A stretch of DNA of 64,000 nt, from contig NZ_JACVFB010000002.1 in assembly GCF_014529945.1 (NCBI RefSeq), positions 1,302,001-1,366,000 on the forward strand, in the 5' to 3' direction. Shown piece after piece: positions 42,561-50,611 of this stretch (the stretch's first letter is position 1; the number at the start of each line of letters is the position of its first letter). Under the pieces are notes generated by a model that worked only from the letters and a program-made list of their open reading frames with translations, made no database searches and had not been told where the DNA came from. The stretch comes from Chitinophaga varians (GTDB lineage Bacteria; Bacteroidota; Bacteroidia; Chitinophagales; Chitinophagaceae). The position numbers were made by a program, and so were the translations under genes.

Positions 42561-42726
42561 CAGGTTCCCAGGGCTGAAGCCCTGGGCTACAATGTGATCC
42601 AGAGCTTATCATGGATCATTTACAAAGTAAAGGCCGCATAAACGAGGTTTATGCGGCCTTTACTTTAGCATCTCGCTCTTTGAGACAATTGAACACATGT
42701 AGCCCAGGGCTTCAGCCCCTGGGAGG
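42561..42726. repeat. Paired REP-like repeat enclosing a terminator
   Basis: CCCAGGGCTGAAGCCCTGGG at 42567-42586 is itself a near-palindrome. A reverse-complement copy lies at 42699-42723 (GTAGCCCAGGGCTTCAGCCC and on) with a one-base indel. The 112 bases between hold a 20-bp perfect hairpin. The pair fills the whole convergent gap. Motifs of the CCCAGGGCTTCAGCCCTGGG kind are known as extragenic palindromes in several phyla. No transposase is present in the window. Confidence 0.85.
42624..42666. terminator. Very strong bidirectional terminator
   Basis: AAAGTAAAGGCCGCATAAAC and its exact complement form a 20-bp stem with a GAG loop, ending in AAA/TTT at its base. It lies between the convergent hydroxyacid dehydrogenase and TonB-receptor genes. 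Confidence 0.9.
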
Positions 42727-42727
42727 A

Positions 42728-45589
42728 TTATTTTTTAAACACGTTGTCCCATGTAATAGTGAGGTAATACAAACCACGGATGGTAGGCCCGCCAACATAT
42801 TGGAAGTACGCTGTATTCAACAGGTTGGAGGCACCCACTTTGAAAGATGTTTTGATTTTAGGGACGCGGTAGGTTACCTGTGCATCTACGGTGCTGTAGG
42901 CTGGCACGTCTGCGTTGCCAAAGAGGTTTTGCCAGTAGAAGGTATCCTGCCAGTGCCATACCACGTTGAAGCCTATATTTTTAAAGAGATTTCTGTTACC
43001 GATGCTGATGTTGGTAAACCATTCAGGGGTGTTAAAACCCGGTACCAGTGCGTCGTCTTTGGTTTTGTCCTGTGCCAGTTTGTTGAAGTTGGCGTTGCCG
43101 CTTACGGTATAGTTTTTATAGATATCGTAGGTAACGGCTACGGCAAAGCCATAGTTGTTAACGGTAGATTTACTGTTGGTCCACACGCGGTAGCGGTTTT
43201 GCAGTGTTTTATCGAGCATCTGGTTCAGCACGGCGGCATCCGGTGAATGAACGTTACCGGTTTGTGGCACTACCGCTTCAATCTGACCGATAAAATTCTT
43301 GTAGGAGCTATAGTAGCCATCTACATCGATGAATAACTTGTTGTCCAGCAATACCGCTTTATAGCCGGCTTCGAAGGAAGTAATTTCTTCCGGTACGATA
43401 GGATCGAGATTGGCCACTTTGAGGATGCCTGCGTTTTTAGCGGCAGCGGCATCTTTGCTGATATGTTCCGCGTTGATGGTTTTGTTTACTGCTACGTTGA
43501 ACGCATCAACAGAAGTGGTGAGGTAGGAATTTTTGAAATAGCCCAGTCCTTCTTCGATGAAGGCAAGGCCGCCTACACGCCGCACCTGTCCGTTGTTTAC
43601 AAAAGAGTAAGCCTCAAACAGGGAGGGGAAGCGGAACCCATTTTGCCATGATACGCGGAAGTTGTGTTTATCCTTCACGGAATATACGGCAGCGATACGC
43701 GGATTTACTTTTCCGGCGAACTGTTCGTTTTTGTCGTAACGCAGGGAGCCGGTGAGTTTCAGCGCGTCATGGAAGAAGGATTTGCTGATCTGTGCGAAGC
43801 CACCAACTTTGCCGTACCAGATATGTTTACCGCCTTCCTGATTGCGTTTGTCGAGTGGCAGGCTGAAATCCACGAAGTTATTGCCATCGGGGATGATTTC
43901 GTAGGTGCGGTAGTCTGCGCCTACCAGTACATCGGCGAAGTGGACGTATTTACGCAGGTTCCAGGTGCCTTCTGTATGATAAAAGCGGCTTTTTTGCTTT
44001 AGGGCGGCGCCGCCGGTAGTATTGAGCGGATTTTTGGAGGTGGGGTAAATGTCCCAGTCGTTGATGGTTTTGATTTTATCCCGCTGTGCTTCAAAGGCGG
44101 CGGTGCCGGGTTCAAAGCGGCCGGCATCTGCGAAGGCGCGGGCTGCTTTATGGGCAGCTACGAGGTCCTGGCCTTGTGTCAAGGCGTTGTTAAGGCCGGT
44201 GGTATAATCTTTCTGCCACACTTTGTCCGACTTAAAGGATTTCTCCAGATTATCGGCCAGCGGGTTCATGTTGTAGGAGTCGCCGGTATTCTCTATGGAG
44301 ATGTAGGAGCGCACGGTGAAATCAGGATGTACGACTTCCAGTTTGTGGTTGGAAACGGTAACGCCTCTGAGGCCGATGCGGTTACCACGCTGGAAGAAGC
44401 CGTCCATCTGTCCCCAGCGGGAAGCGAGGGAGATCTCCATTTTGTTTTTCAGCCGGAAGTTGAGGGAGCCGTCTATTTTGGTATTGCGAACGGTGTAGTC
44501 GCCTACGAGGTCTTTTTCCCAGTAGCCGGTGCGGTGTACGGTGTAAGCGCGACCGTCTTTGTCGGTGATGGGGATATTGCCCTGATCGGCGTATTTGTTC
44601 CAGTTATCGGCAGCGATGTTGTTGTCGCCGCTGAGCTGCGGAAAATCAGGGTTGATCTTACTTTGCGGTGTGAAATCATCGTGGCTGTCGGCATACCAGT
44701 CGGTGCCCTGCATGTAGCTGGCGTTGATTTTCCAGGCAAACCATTTGGAATAGGCCTGTGCATAGCGTACAGCCGTTTCCGTGAGTGGCTTGGGGCTGCT
44801 GCCTTTACCATCGAAATGGTTGAACGCGATTTTCTGGTATACGCTGACACCCTGATAATCGAAAGGATTTTTGGTGACGAGGTTAGACATGCCGTTGATG
44901 GCGTTCATGCCATACAGTGCGGAAGACGCGCCCGGGGTGACTTCCACGCTTTGTATGTCCAACTCCGTAGGCCCGATGGCGTTACCCAGCGGAACGCCGA
45001 GGGTGGCCGCCTGATTGTCGACACCATCTACCAGTTGCATAAACCGGAAGTTGTTGGGCACGTTAAAGCCGCGGGTATTGAATACTTTGAAGGTGAGGCC
45101 GGCAGTCGTCATCTGTACGCCTTTGAGGTTGCCTAATGCGTCGTAGAAGGTGGACGAAGGCGTTTCTTTCAGGGCCCGGATATCCAGTTTTTCGATGGCT
45201 ACCGGCGAGCGCAACAGCTTCTCCTGCTGCCGGGAGGCGGATACCACTACCTCGTTGACCAGCAGCGACTGGGTAAATAATTGTATGGCTACTCTGCTGT
45301 TACTGTTTTTAACTTCAAACTCCTGGGGCTGATAGCCAATCAAACGGATCACCAGCTTCAGTGGGAAACGGGTGTTGGTCGTCAGCTGAAAACGGCCCAA
45401 GCTATCGGTGGTAGTGCCGAAGGAAGTGCCTTTTATCTGTACAGAAGCGCCCGGCAGGCCGGCGCTGTGGTCATCAGTGATTTTGCCCTCAATAACGTAG
45501 GAGCCGTTGAGTTGAGCTTGTAATAGGGTTGGACTGAGTACCAGAGCCAAAATGAGGATTTTGGCCAGTATCGGAAAGAACTTTTGCAT
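42728..45589 (-). CDS. TonB-dependent receptor with carboxypeptidase-like N-terminal domain
   Basis: The protein has 953 residues. A signal peptide (MQKFFPILAKILILALVLSP) is followed by a beta-sandwich domain about 33-110 (YVIEGKITDDHSAGLPGASV), then the plug (LLVNEVVVSASRQQEKLLRS; VEVTPGASSALYGMNAINGM) and a barrel ending GPTIRGLYYLTITWDNVF. The plug resembles that of siderophore- or vitamin-type receptors rather than SusC; no SusD follows. It may import iron chelate, B12 or a peptide. It is transcribed alone and has an AT-rich 0.56-kb leader region. Confidence 0.93.
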   Translation of the reverse strand: MQKFFPILAKILILALVLSPTLLQAQLNGSYVIEGKITDDHSAGLPGASVQIKGTSFGTTTDSLGRFQLTTNTRFPLKLVIRLIGYQPQEFEVKNSNSRVAIQLFTQSLLVNEVVVSASRQQEKLLRSPVAIEKLDIRALKETPSSTFYDALGNLKGVQMTTAGLTFKVFNTRGFNVPNNFRFMQLVDGVDNQAATLGVPLGNAIGPTELDIQSVEVTPGASSALYGMNAINGMSNLVTKNPFDYQGVSVYQKIAFNHFDGKGSSPKPLTETAVRYAQAYSKWFAWKINASYMQGTDWYADSHDDFTPQSKINPDFPQLSGDNNIAADNWNKYADQGNIPITDKDGRAYTVHRTGYWEKDLVGDYTVRNTKIDGSLNFRLKNKMEISLASRWGQMDGFFQRGNRIGLRGVTVSNHKLEVVHPDFTVRSYISIENTGDSYNMNPLADNLEKSFKSDKVWQKDYTTGLNNALTQGQDLVAAHKAARAFADAGRFEPGTAAFEAQRDKIKTINDWDIYPTSKNPLNTTGGAALKQKSRFYHTEGTWNLRKYVHFADVLVGADYRTYEIIPDGNNFVDFSLPLDKRNQEGGKHIWYGKVGGFAQISKSFFHDALKLTGSLRYDKNEQFAGKVNPRIAAVYSVKDKHNFRVSWQNGFRFPSLFEAYSFVNNGQVRRVGGLAFIEEGLGYFKNSYLTTSVDAFNVAVNKTINAEHISKDAAAAKNAGILKVANLDPIVPEEITSFEAGYKAVLLDNKLFIDVDGYYSSYKNFIGQIEAVVPQTGNVHSPDAAVLNQMLDKTLQNRYRVWTNSKSTVNNYGFAVAVTYDIYKNYTVSGNANFNKLAQDKTKDDALVPGFNTPEWFTNISIGNRNLFKNIGFNVVWHWQDTFYWQNLFGNADVPAYSTVDAQVTYRVPKIKTSFKVGASNLLNTAYFQYVGGPTIRGLYYLTITWDNVFKK

Positions 45590-46150
45590 GATGTGGTAAA
45601 AGTTATAACATTATATAGATCCTGGATTGTGATAAAAGTGATAGGGAGCGCCGGAAAGCCCGATGTTGTGCCTCAACATCGGTGTAGCAACAATGTATGT
45701 ACAGTTTCAAAAGCCATATAGTCTATAGAATTAGTAGACAAATATAAAACGGGGAATTTTTATTTCAAAACGATGACAGAAAATAAATTGCAAATGATTG
45801 ATAATGAGTAGAAATAATTTTCGATTTTTTGATTTCGGGATTTTGGGGAGATATCCGGGCTGTCTATCAGACAGACAAAGAGAGCAATTTTTGGATGTTT
45901 TGATTTTCAATTTTTTGATTTGGGGAGATCGTTGGGCGCTCTGTCGAAGGTATGAATACTGACCTGAAACAATTGCGAATGGGTGATTTTGGAAGATAGC
46001 GGGGCTTTTTATGGGAAGTATAAATACAACCCGCGATAATAATTTAGGGATTCCCTGATTTTCTGTTTTCTGATCTGTCTCTTCAAATCAAAAAATCGAA
46101 AATCAAAAAATCCCTAAATAAAATATCAAAATCAAAAAATATCCAAATGT
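45590..46150. repeat. AT-rich intergenic region with inverted and direct repeats
   Basis: The 561 bases hold no credible gene. ATTTTCGATTTTTTGATTT near 45822-45840 recurs inverted near 46085-46103 (AAATCAAAAAATCGAAAAT). A degenerate direct copy (TTTTGATTTTCAATTTTTTG) lies near 45900. GATTTTGGGGAGAT and GATTTGGGGAGAT also recur about 78 bases apart. The 5' end would hold the promoter of the TonB receptor; the 3' end abuts the lspA stop codon. Confidence 0.7.
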
Positions 46151-46792
46151 CTAAATCTTCACGGCTGTCTTCTCCTGTTGCTGGGCAGTATGACGGGCAA
46201 AGAACCGTTTCTGGAACAGCAGGATGGTGATGACGCCAATAGAAATAGCAGCATCAGCGATGTTGAACACCGGGCGGAAGAATACAAAGTAATCGCCGCC
46301 TTTGAAGGGCACCCAGCTGGGCAGATAACCTTCATAAATCGGGAAGTACAGCATATCCACCACACGGCCGTGGAGGAAGCTGCCATAACCGCCACCGGAA
46401 GGCATAAACTTCGCTACCTCGTAGCCGATGCTATCGTTGAAAATCAGGCCATAGAACATGCTATCTATCAGGTTGCCCGCTGCGCCCGCCAGGATAAGGG
46501 AGCCACAGATCAGCAATCCGATGCTGTATTTTTCCCGGATGAGCTTTTTCATGTATATGAAGCCAGCGACTACCGCTACTAACCGGAAGGTGGTCAACAG
46601 GATCTTGCCGAAATCTCCGCCGAACTTAAGGCCATAGGCCATTCCTTCATTTTCGATGAAATGGATACGGAACCAGTTAGGGAAAATGATAAACTCCTGC
46701 TGCATAAACATGTGCGTCTTGATCCAGAATTTCAGCGTCTGATCAATAACCAGGATAAGGATAACAATAAATACTACGTGACGATATTTCAA
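46151..46792 (-). CDS. lspA: Lipoprotein signal peptidase II
   Basis: The protein has 213 residues with four membrane segments. The two catalytic Asp residues sit in the family blocks AGAAGNLIDSMFYGLIFNDS and FRPVFNIADAAISIGVITIL. It cleaves signal peptides of prolipoproteins after lipidation, a heavy task here given the many lipoproteins in the window. It is longer than E. coli LspA (164 residues) because of an extended periplasmic loop, as usual in Bacteroidota. It follows MurF-Alr by 61 bases. Confidence 0.95.
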   Translation of the reverse strand: MKYRHVVFIVILILVIDQTLKFWIKTHMFMQQEFIIFPNWFRIHFIENEGMAYGLKFGGDFGKILLTTFRLVAVVAGFIYMKKLIREKYSIGLLICGSLILAGAAGNLIDSMFYGLIFNDSIGYEVAKFMPSGGGYGSFLHGRVVDMLYFPIYEGYLPSWVPFKGGDYFVFFRPVFNIADAAISIGVITILLFQKRFFARHTAQQQEKTAVKI

Positions 46793-46853
46793 CTGATATT
46801 AAAATTTTGTCAAAAATAACAGATTATTTCAAAGTCCGAAGCCTGCAATATCA

Positions 46854-49397
46854 TTATTCCTGAAAATATACCCGTTTCACCCGCTGTGAAATTCCTGTTA
46901 ATATTTCATAGGCAATGGTGTCCGCCCAGTTGGCCAACTGCTGTACTGGCAGGTCCTGGCCGAAAACGATCACCTCGTCGCCTTCCAGTATATCCGGGAT
47001 ATGGGTGACGTCCAGCATCAGCATGTCCATGGCCACCGTACCGATAACAGGGGCGAATTTGCCGCGGATGAGCATTTTGCCTACGCCGTTGCCCAGTCTG
47101 CGCGGATAACCATCGGCATAACCAATACGCACAGTAGCGGTCACCGCAGGCGCTTTGGCTGTCCAGCGACCGCCATAACCCACGGCATCGCCGGGTTCCA
47201 GGTGTTTAAGCTGTGCCACGGTGGTTTTCAGGGTGCTGACATTCCGCAGCTGCTCCTGCATACCGTTGCCGGAATCGAGGCCATACATGCCAATGCCTAA
47301 TCTTACCATGTCCAGATGGAGGTCCGGATGCCGGGTAATACCGGAACTGTTGGAAATATGGCGGATAACCGTATAGCTCAGCGCTTTCTGCAGCTCATGG
47401 CTCATTTCATAGAACAAACGGCCCTGTTGCTGTGTCTGCGCGTCTTTTTCAGGATCTTCGCTGGAGGCCAGGTGACTGAAAATAGACTGCACTTTCAGCA
47501 GCTGGTTGGCTGTCAGGGCCTGCGCCAGCGCCGGAATATCCTTTTTCACGAAGCCAAGACGATGCATGCCCGTGTCCAGCTTGATATGGATAGGGAATTC
47601 GGTTTTACCGGCCGCACTCACCTCTTCCATAAACTGCAGCAGGATACTCATGGAGTAAATTTCCGGCTCAAGGTTCCAGTGCAGAATGGCGTCAAAGCTG
47701 GCTGGCTCGGGATTCATCACCATGATCGGCATGGTAATGCCGGCACGGCGCAGTTCCACGCCTTCATCGGCATAAGCTACCGCGAGATAATCCACCCCAT
47801 GGAATTGCAGGAGATTGGCTATTTCAAAGCTGCCGCTGCCATAGGAGAACGCTTTCACCATGGCCATCAGTTTGGTGCCGGGCTTTAGCAACGACTGGTA
47901 TTGCTTCACATTATGGGCAATAGCTGACAGGTTGATCTCCAGAATAGTCTGATGCGCTTTCTGTTCCAGCAGTTTACCGATGCGTTCAAACTGGAAGACA
48001 CGGGAGCCCTTTACCAGAATAGTTTCGTTCTCGAAATCATCGGCATTGAACTGCTGTACATATTCATCGGTCGTGCTAAAAAACTGTGTTTTTAAGCCGT
48101 CTACCTGCTGGAAGCTTTTTTTCTCCCGGCCGATGTTTTTCCCGATGGCGATTAGTTTGTTTATGCTTTTTTTCTGTAACAGGTCGGCTACTTCTTCATA
48201 CAGAGTAGCGTCGCTTTTACCACTTTGCAGGATATCGCTGAGGATCACGGTGCGGGTGGCGTGCTGTTGCTGCTGTTGCAGGAAATCGAGCGCGATGGTC
48301 AGGGAGCCCAGATCAAGGTTGTAAGCGTCGTTGATCACGGAGCTGTTGTTGATGCCCTGTTTCAGTTCCAGTCGCATGGCCACATTGCTCAGCAGGTCCA
48401 TCCGTTGCTGTATCACTTCCTGCTCCTTGCCGAGGTACAGCATGAGCGCCCAGCAGTGAATGGCATTTTCGATGGAGCCTTCATCCACAAAGGGAATATT
48501 GATATGCAGTGTTTCCTGTTTGTACAGCGCCTCAATGCGGGTCTGGTTATCGTTTTTCTCGATGGTAACGATACGGAGGTCAGCGTCTGTTTTGCGGGAC
48601 CAGGAGAACAATTCCGGGCCACCACCCCCACCTTCCTGTGTTTCTTTCTTGCCTACCTGATTGTGGAAAGACAACACGCATTCGTTCAATGCGAGGTAGT
48701 CTTTACAATAGATAAGGATATCACTTTTAGCAAAGAGGACCAGCTTTTCGTTGATCTTCTGGCGGATATTCAGAAACCCTTCACTGTGTGCTTCGCCGAT
48801 ATTGGTGAAGATGCCCACGGTAGGACGGATGATCTTCTCCAGGTTCACCATCTCGCCAGGCTGTGAAATGCCGGCTTCAAAAATGGCCAGCTGATGTTCA
48901 GGTTTCATCTGCCATACAGAGAGCGGCACGCCTATCTGGGAGTTGTAGCTCTTCGGGCTGCGCACAATGTTGTAATCCTTTTCGAGCAACTGATACAGCC
49001 ATTCCTTCACGATGGTTTTACCGTTGCTGCCGGTGATACCTATAACCGGTATGTGGAAATGTTGGCGGTGGAAGGCTACCAGCGCGTGCAACGCCTGTAA
49101 GGTATCTTTTACCAGAATAAAGTTGGCTTTAGGATATTTCTCTAAAGGCACGGGCTCACTCACAATGAAGTTGCTGACCCCTTTGCGGTACAGCTCTTCA
49201 ATATACTGATGAGCGTTGCGCCGGGGGCTAACAAGGGGTATGAACAGAGATGTTTCCGGAAAACTCAACTTCCGGCTGTCCAGTAAGAGATGTTCAATTT
49301 CAGAAAATCCGGTCTCTTGCAACAATTCCCCTTTGAGCGTCTTGTTAATGCTTGCTGCGTTATACACTTTTATCAGATTTGAATAATCATTAACCAC
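46854..49397 (-). CDS. Bifunctional MurF-type ligase/alanine racemase fusion
   Basis: The protein has 847 residues. The first about 460 are MurF-like with the ATP loop GITGSNGKTIVKEWLYQLLE and GEAHSEGFLNIRQKINEKLV, in which the last Lys aligns with the carbamylated Lys of Mur ligases. From about residue 475 an alanine racemase begins: the PLP Lys is in KLMAMVKAFSYGSGSFEIAN and the catalytic Tyr is in DAVGYGGRWTAKAPAV. The fusion is characteristic of Bacteroidota. A separate MurF lies at 59008, and here the usual NxNNxIG substrate motif reads KSYNSQIG, so the ligase half may have changed role. Confidence 0.92.
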   Translation of the reverse strand: MVNDYSNLIKVYNAASINKTLKGELLQETGFSEIEHLLLDSRKLSFPETSLFIPLVSPRRNAHQYIEELYRKGVSNFIVSEPVPLEKYPKANFILVKDTLQALHALVAFHRQHFHIPVIGITGSNGKTIVKEWLYQLLEKDYNIVRSPKSYNSQIGVPLSVWQMKPEHQLAIFEAGISQPGEMVNLEKIIRPTVGIFTNIGEAHSEGFLNIRQKINEKLVLFAKSDILIYCKDYLALNECVLSFHNQVGKKETQEGGGGGPELFSWSRKTDADLRIVTIEKNDNQTRIEALYKQETLHINIPFVDEGSIENAIHCWALMLYLGKEQEVIQQRMDLLSNVAMRLELKQGINNSSVINDAYNLDLGSLTIALDFLQQQQQHATRTVILSDILQSGKSDATLYEEVADLLQKKSINKLIAIGKNIGREKKSFQQVDGLKTQFFSTTDEYVQQFNADDFENETILVKGSRVFQFERIGKLLEQKAHQTILEINLSAIAHNVKQYQSLLKPGTKLMAMVKAFSYGSGSFEIANLLQFHGVDYLAVAYADEGVELRRAGITMPIMVMNPEPASFDAILHWNLEPEIYSMSILLQFMEEVSAAGKTEFPIHIKLDTGMHRLGFVKKDIPALAQALTANQLLKVQSIFSHLASSEDPEKDAQTQQQGRLFYEMSHELQKALSYTVIRHISNSSGITRHPDLHLDMVRLGIGMYGLDSGNGMQEQLRNVSTLKTTVAQLKHLEPGDAVGYGGRWTAKAPAVTATVRIGYADGYPRRLGNGVGKMLIRGKFAPVIGTVAMDMLMLDVTHIPDILEGDEVIVFGQDLPVQQLANWADTIAYEILTGISQRVKRVYFQE

Positions 49398-49427
49398 TGC
49401 TATGACTCTGAAGCAGTCGTTTTATTA

Positions 49428-50363
49428 CTAGGCTTTTCTTTCCGGTAAATCATTTTTCTGATGATGGAGGGAGTACCAGATAGACCCTCCCAGACAAAGA
49501 ACAATCACCAACAGCGATATATATACCGGTATATGGATAAAGTAATCTGCCAGCATTTTCAGTCCAATGTATATCAGTACGATGGCAATACCCTGGGGCA
49601 GATAATCAAATTTATCCACCGCCCCTCTCAACAAAAAGAACAGAGACCTTAATCCCAGTACCGCAAATATGTTGGAGGTGTACACCACGACCGGTTGTTG
49701 TGATATGGCAAATACCGCCGGAATAGAATCCAGGGCGAAAATAATATCGGTTACGGCAAGCATCACGACTACTACAGATAACGTAGTCAGATACACCTTA
49801 TTATTTTTGCGGACCACAAATTTTCCATGTGCCTCTTCATGGGTCACCCGCAGGTATTTGTTCATAAACCGATAGGCCACGTTTTCTTCCGGTTTAAACT
49901 CATCATCAGTTTTCGCTTTAAACATTTTAAAACCGGTATACAGCAGAAATGCACCAAAAATGTACAATATCCAGTGAAACCGGGCGATCAGCACCACTCC
50001 CACACTGATGAAAATAGCCCGGAAGACCAACGCCATCAGGATACCTATCAATAATACACGCGAGTAGTGCTCTTCCTTTATTTTAAAGAAGCTGAAAATG
50101 AGAATAAATACAAAAATATTGTCCATCGAGAGTGATTTCTCCATGAGGTAGGCACTCATGAAGTTGATGGCTGTCTCTGCACCATCTTCAAACCACATAA
50201 ATCCAAAGAACAATACGGCAAGTCCTACCCAGAAAATGCTCTGCCACAGAGCTGTTTTTAGCGTTGTTTTGGTGTTTTTCTTACTGAATAAACCTAAGTC
50301 AAAAACTAAAGCCAGGACTATCACAATGCCGAAAATGAGATATGTCCACTGGATGGGTGTCAT
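49428..50363 (-). CDS. TerC-family integral membrane protein
   Basis: The start at 50363 (MTPIQWTYLIFGIVIVLALV) gives 311 residues with about nine membrane segments. Acidic family motifs are seen in AYLMEKSLSMDNIFVFILIF and VMLAVTDIIFALDSIPAVFA. TerC proteins are linked to metal (Mn, tellurite) export and folding of exported proteins. A longer start at 50408 would extend into the inverted-repeat element and is rejected. It lies 30 bases upstream of the MurF-Alr gene on the same strand. Confidence 0.92.
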   Translation of the reverse strand: MTPIQWTYLIFGIVIVLALVFDLGLFSKKNTKTTLKTALWQSIFWVGLAVLFFGFMWFEDGAETAINFMSAYLMEKSLSMDNIFVFILIFSFFKIKEEHYSRVLLIGILMALVFRAIFISVGVVLIARFHWILYIFGAFLLYTGFKMFKAKTDDEFKPEENVAYRFMNKYLRVTHEEAHGKFVVRKNNKVYLTTLSVVVVMLAVTDIIFALDSIPAVFAISQQPVVVYTSNIFAVLGLRSLFFLLRGAVDKFDYLPQGIAIVLIYIGLKMLADYFIHIPVYISLLVIVLCLGGSIWYSLHHQKNDLPERKA

Positions 50364-50406
50364 TAGACGCTCGCTTTTTGTGAAGGGCAAAGATATGTAT
50401 TTCTCC

Positions 50407-50611
50407 ACGCAAAGGCGTCACGCAAAGACGCAAAGCAGCCAGGCAGCAAAGTGCATATAAAAAAAATAAAAGCGGATGACGCCGGTCATCGTTTATTATA
50501 TGGTAATAAAGTAATATTTTAGAAAGCAGCTAAATCCTTTACCACGCTGGTTCTTCGCTCTCTTCTTAATCTTTTTCTCTTTGCGCCTTTGCTGCTTCGC
50601 GCCTTTGCGTG
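50407..50611. repeat. Long imperfect inverted-repeat element, copy 2
   Basis: The left part (CACGCAAAGGCGTCACGCAA from about 50406) and the right arm 50579-50611 (CTTTGCGCCTTTGCTGCTTC and on) are imperfect inverted repeats. They share the GCGCAAAG/CTTTGCGC vocabulary with the element at 2011-2172. The right arm ends at the base next to the gldG stop codon, just as copy 1 abuts the tssD stop codon. The 125-base core is AT-rich and unlike that of copy 1. Confidence 0.75.

Noticed and set aside
44150-45136. Plus-strand open frame opposite the TonB receptor
   Set aside because: Shadow frame without signal peptide or motif.
50364-50408. Longer start of the TerC-like gene
   Set aside because: It reaches into the second inverted-repeat element and adds a polar stretch before the first membrane helix.
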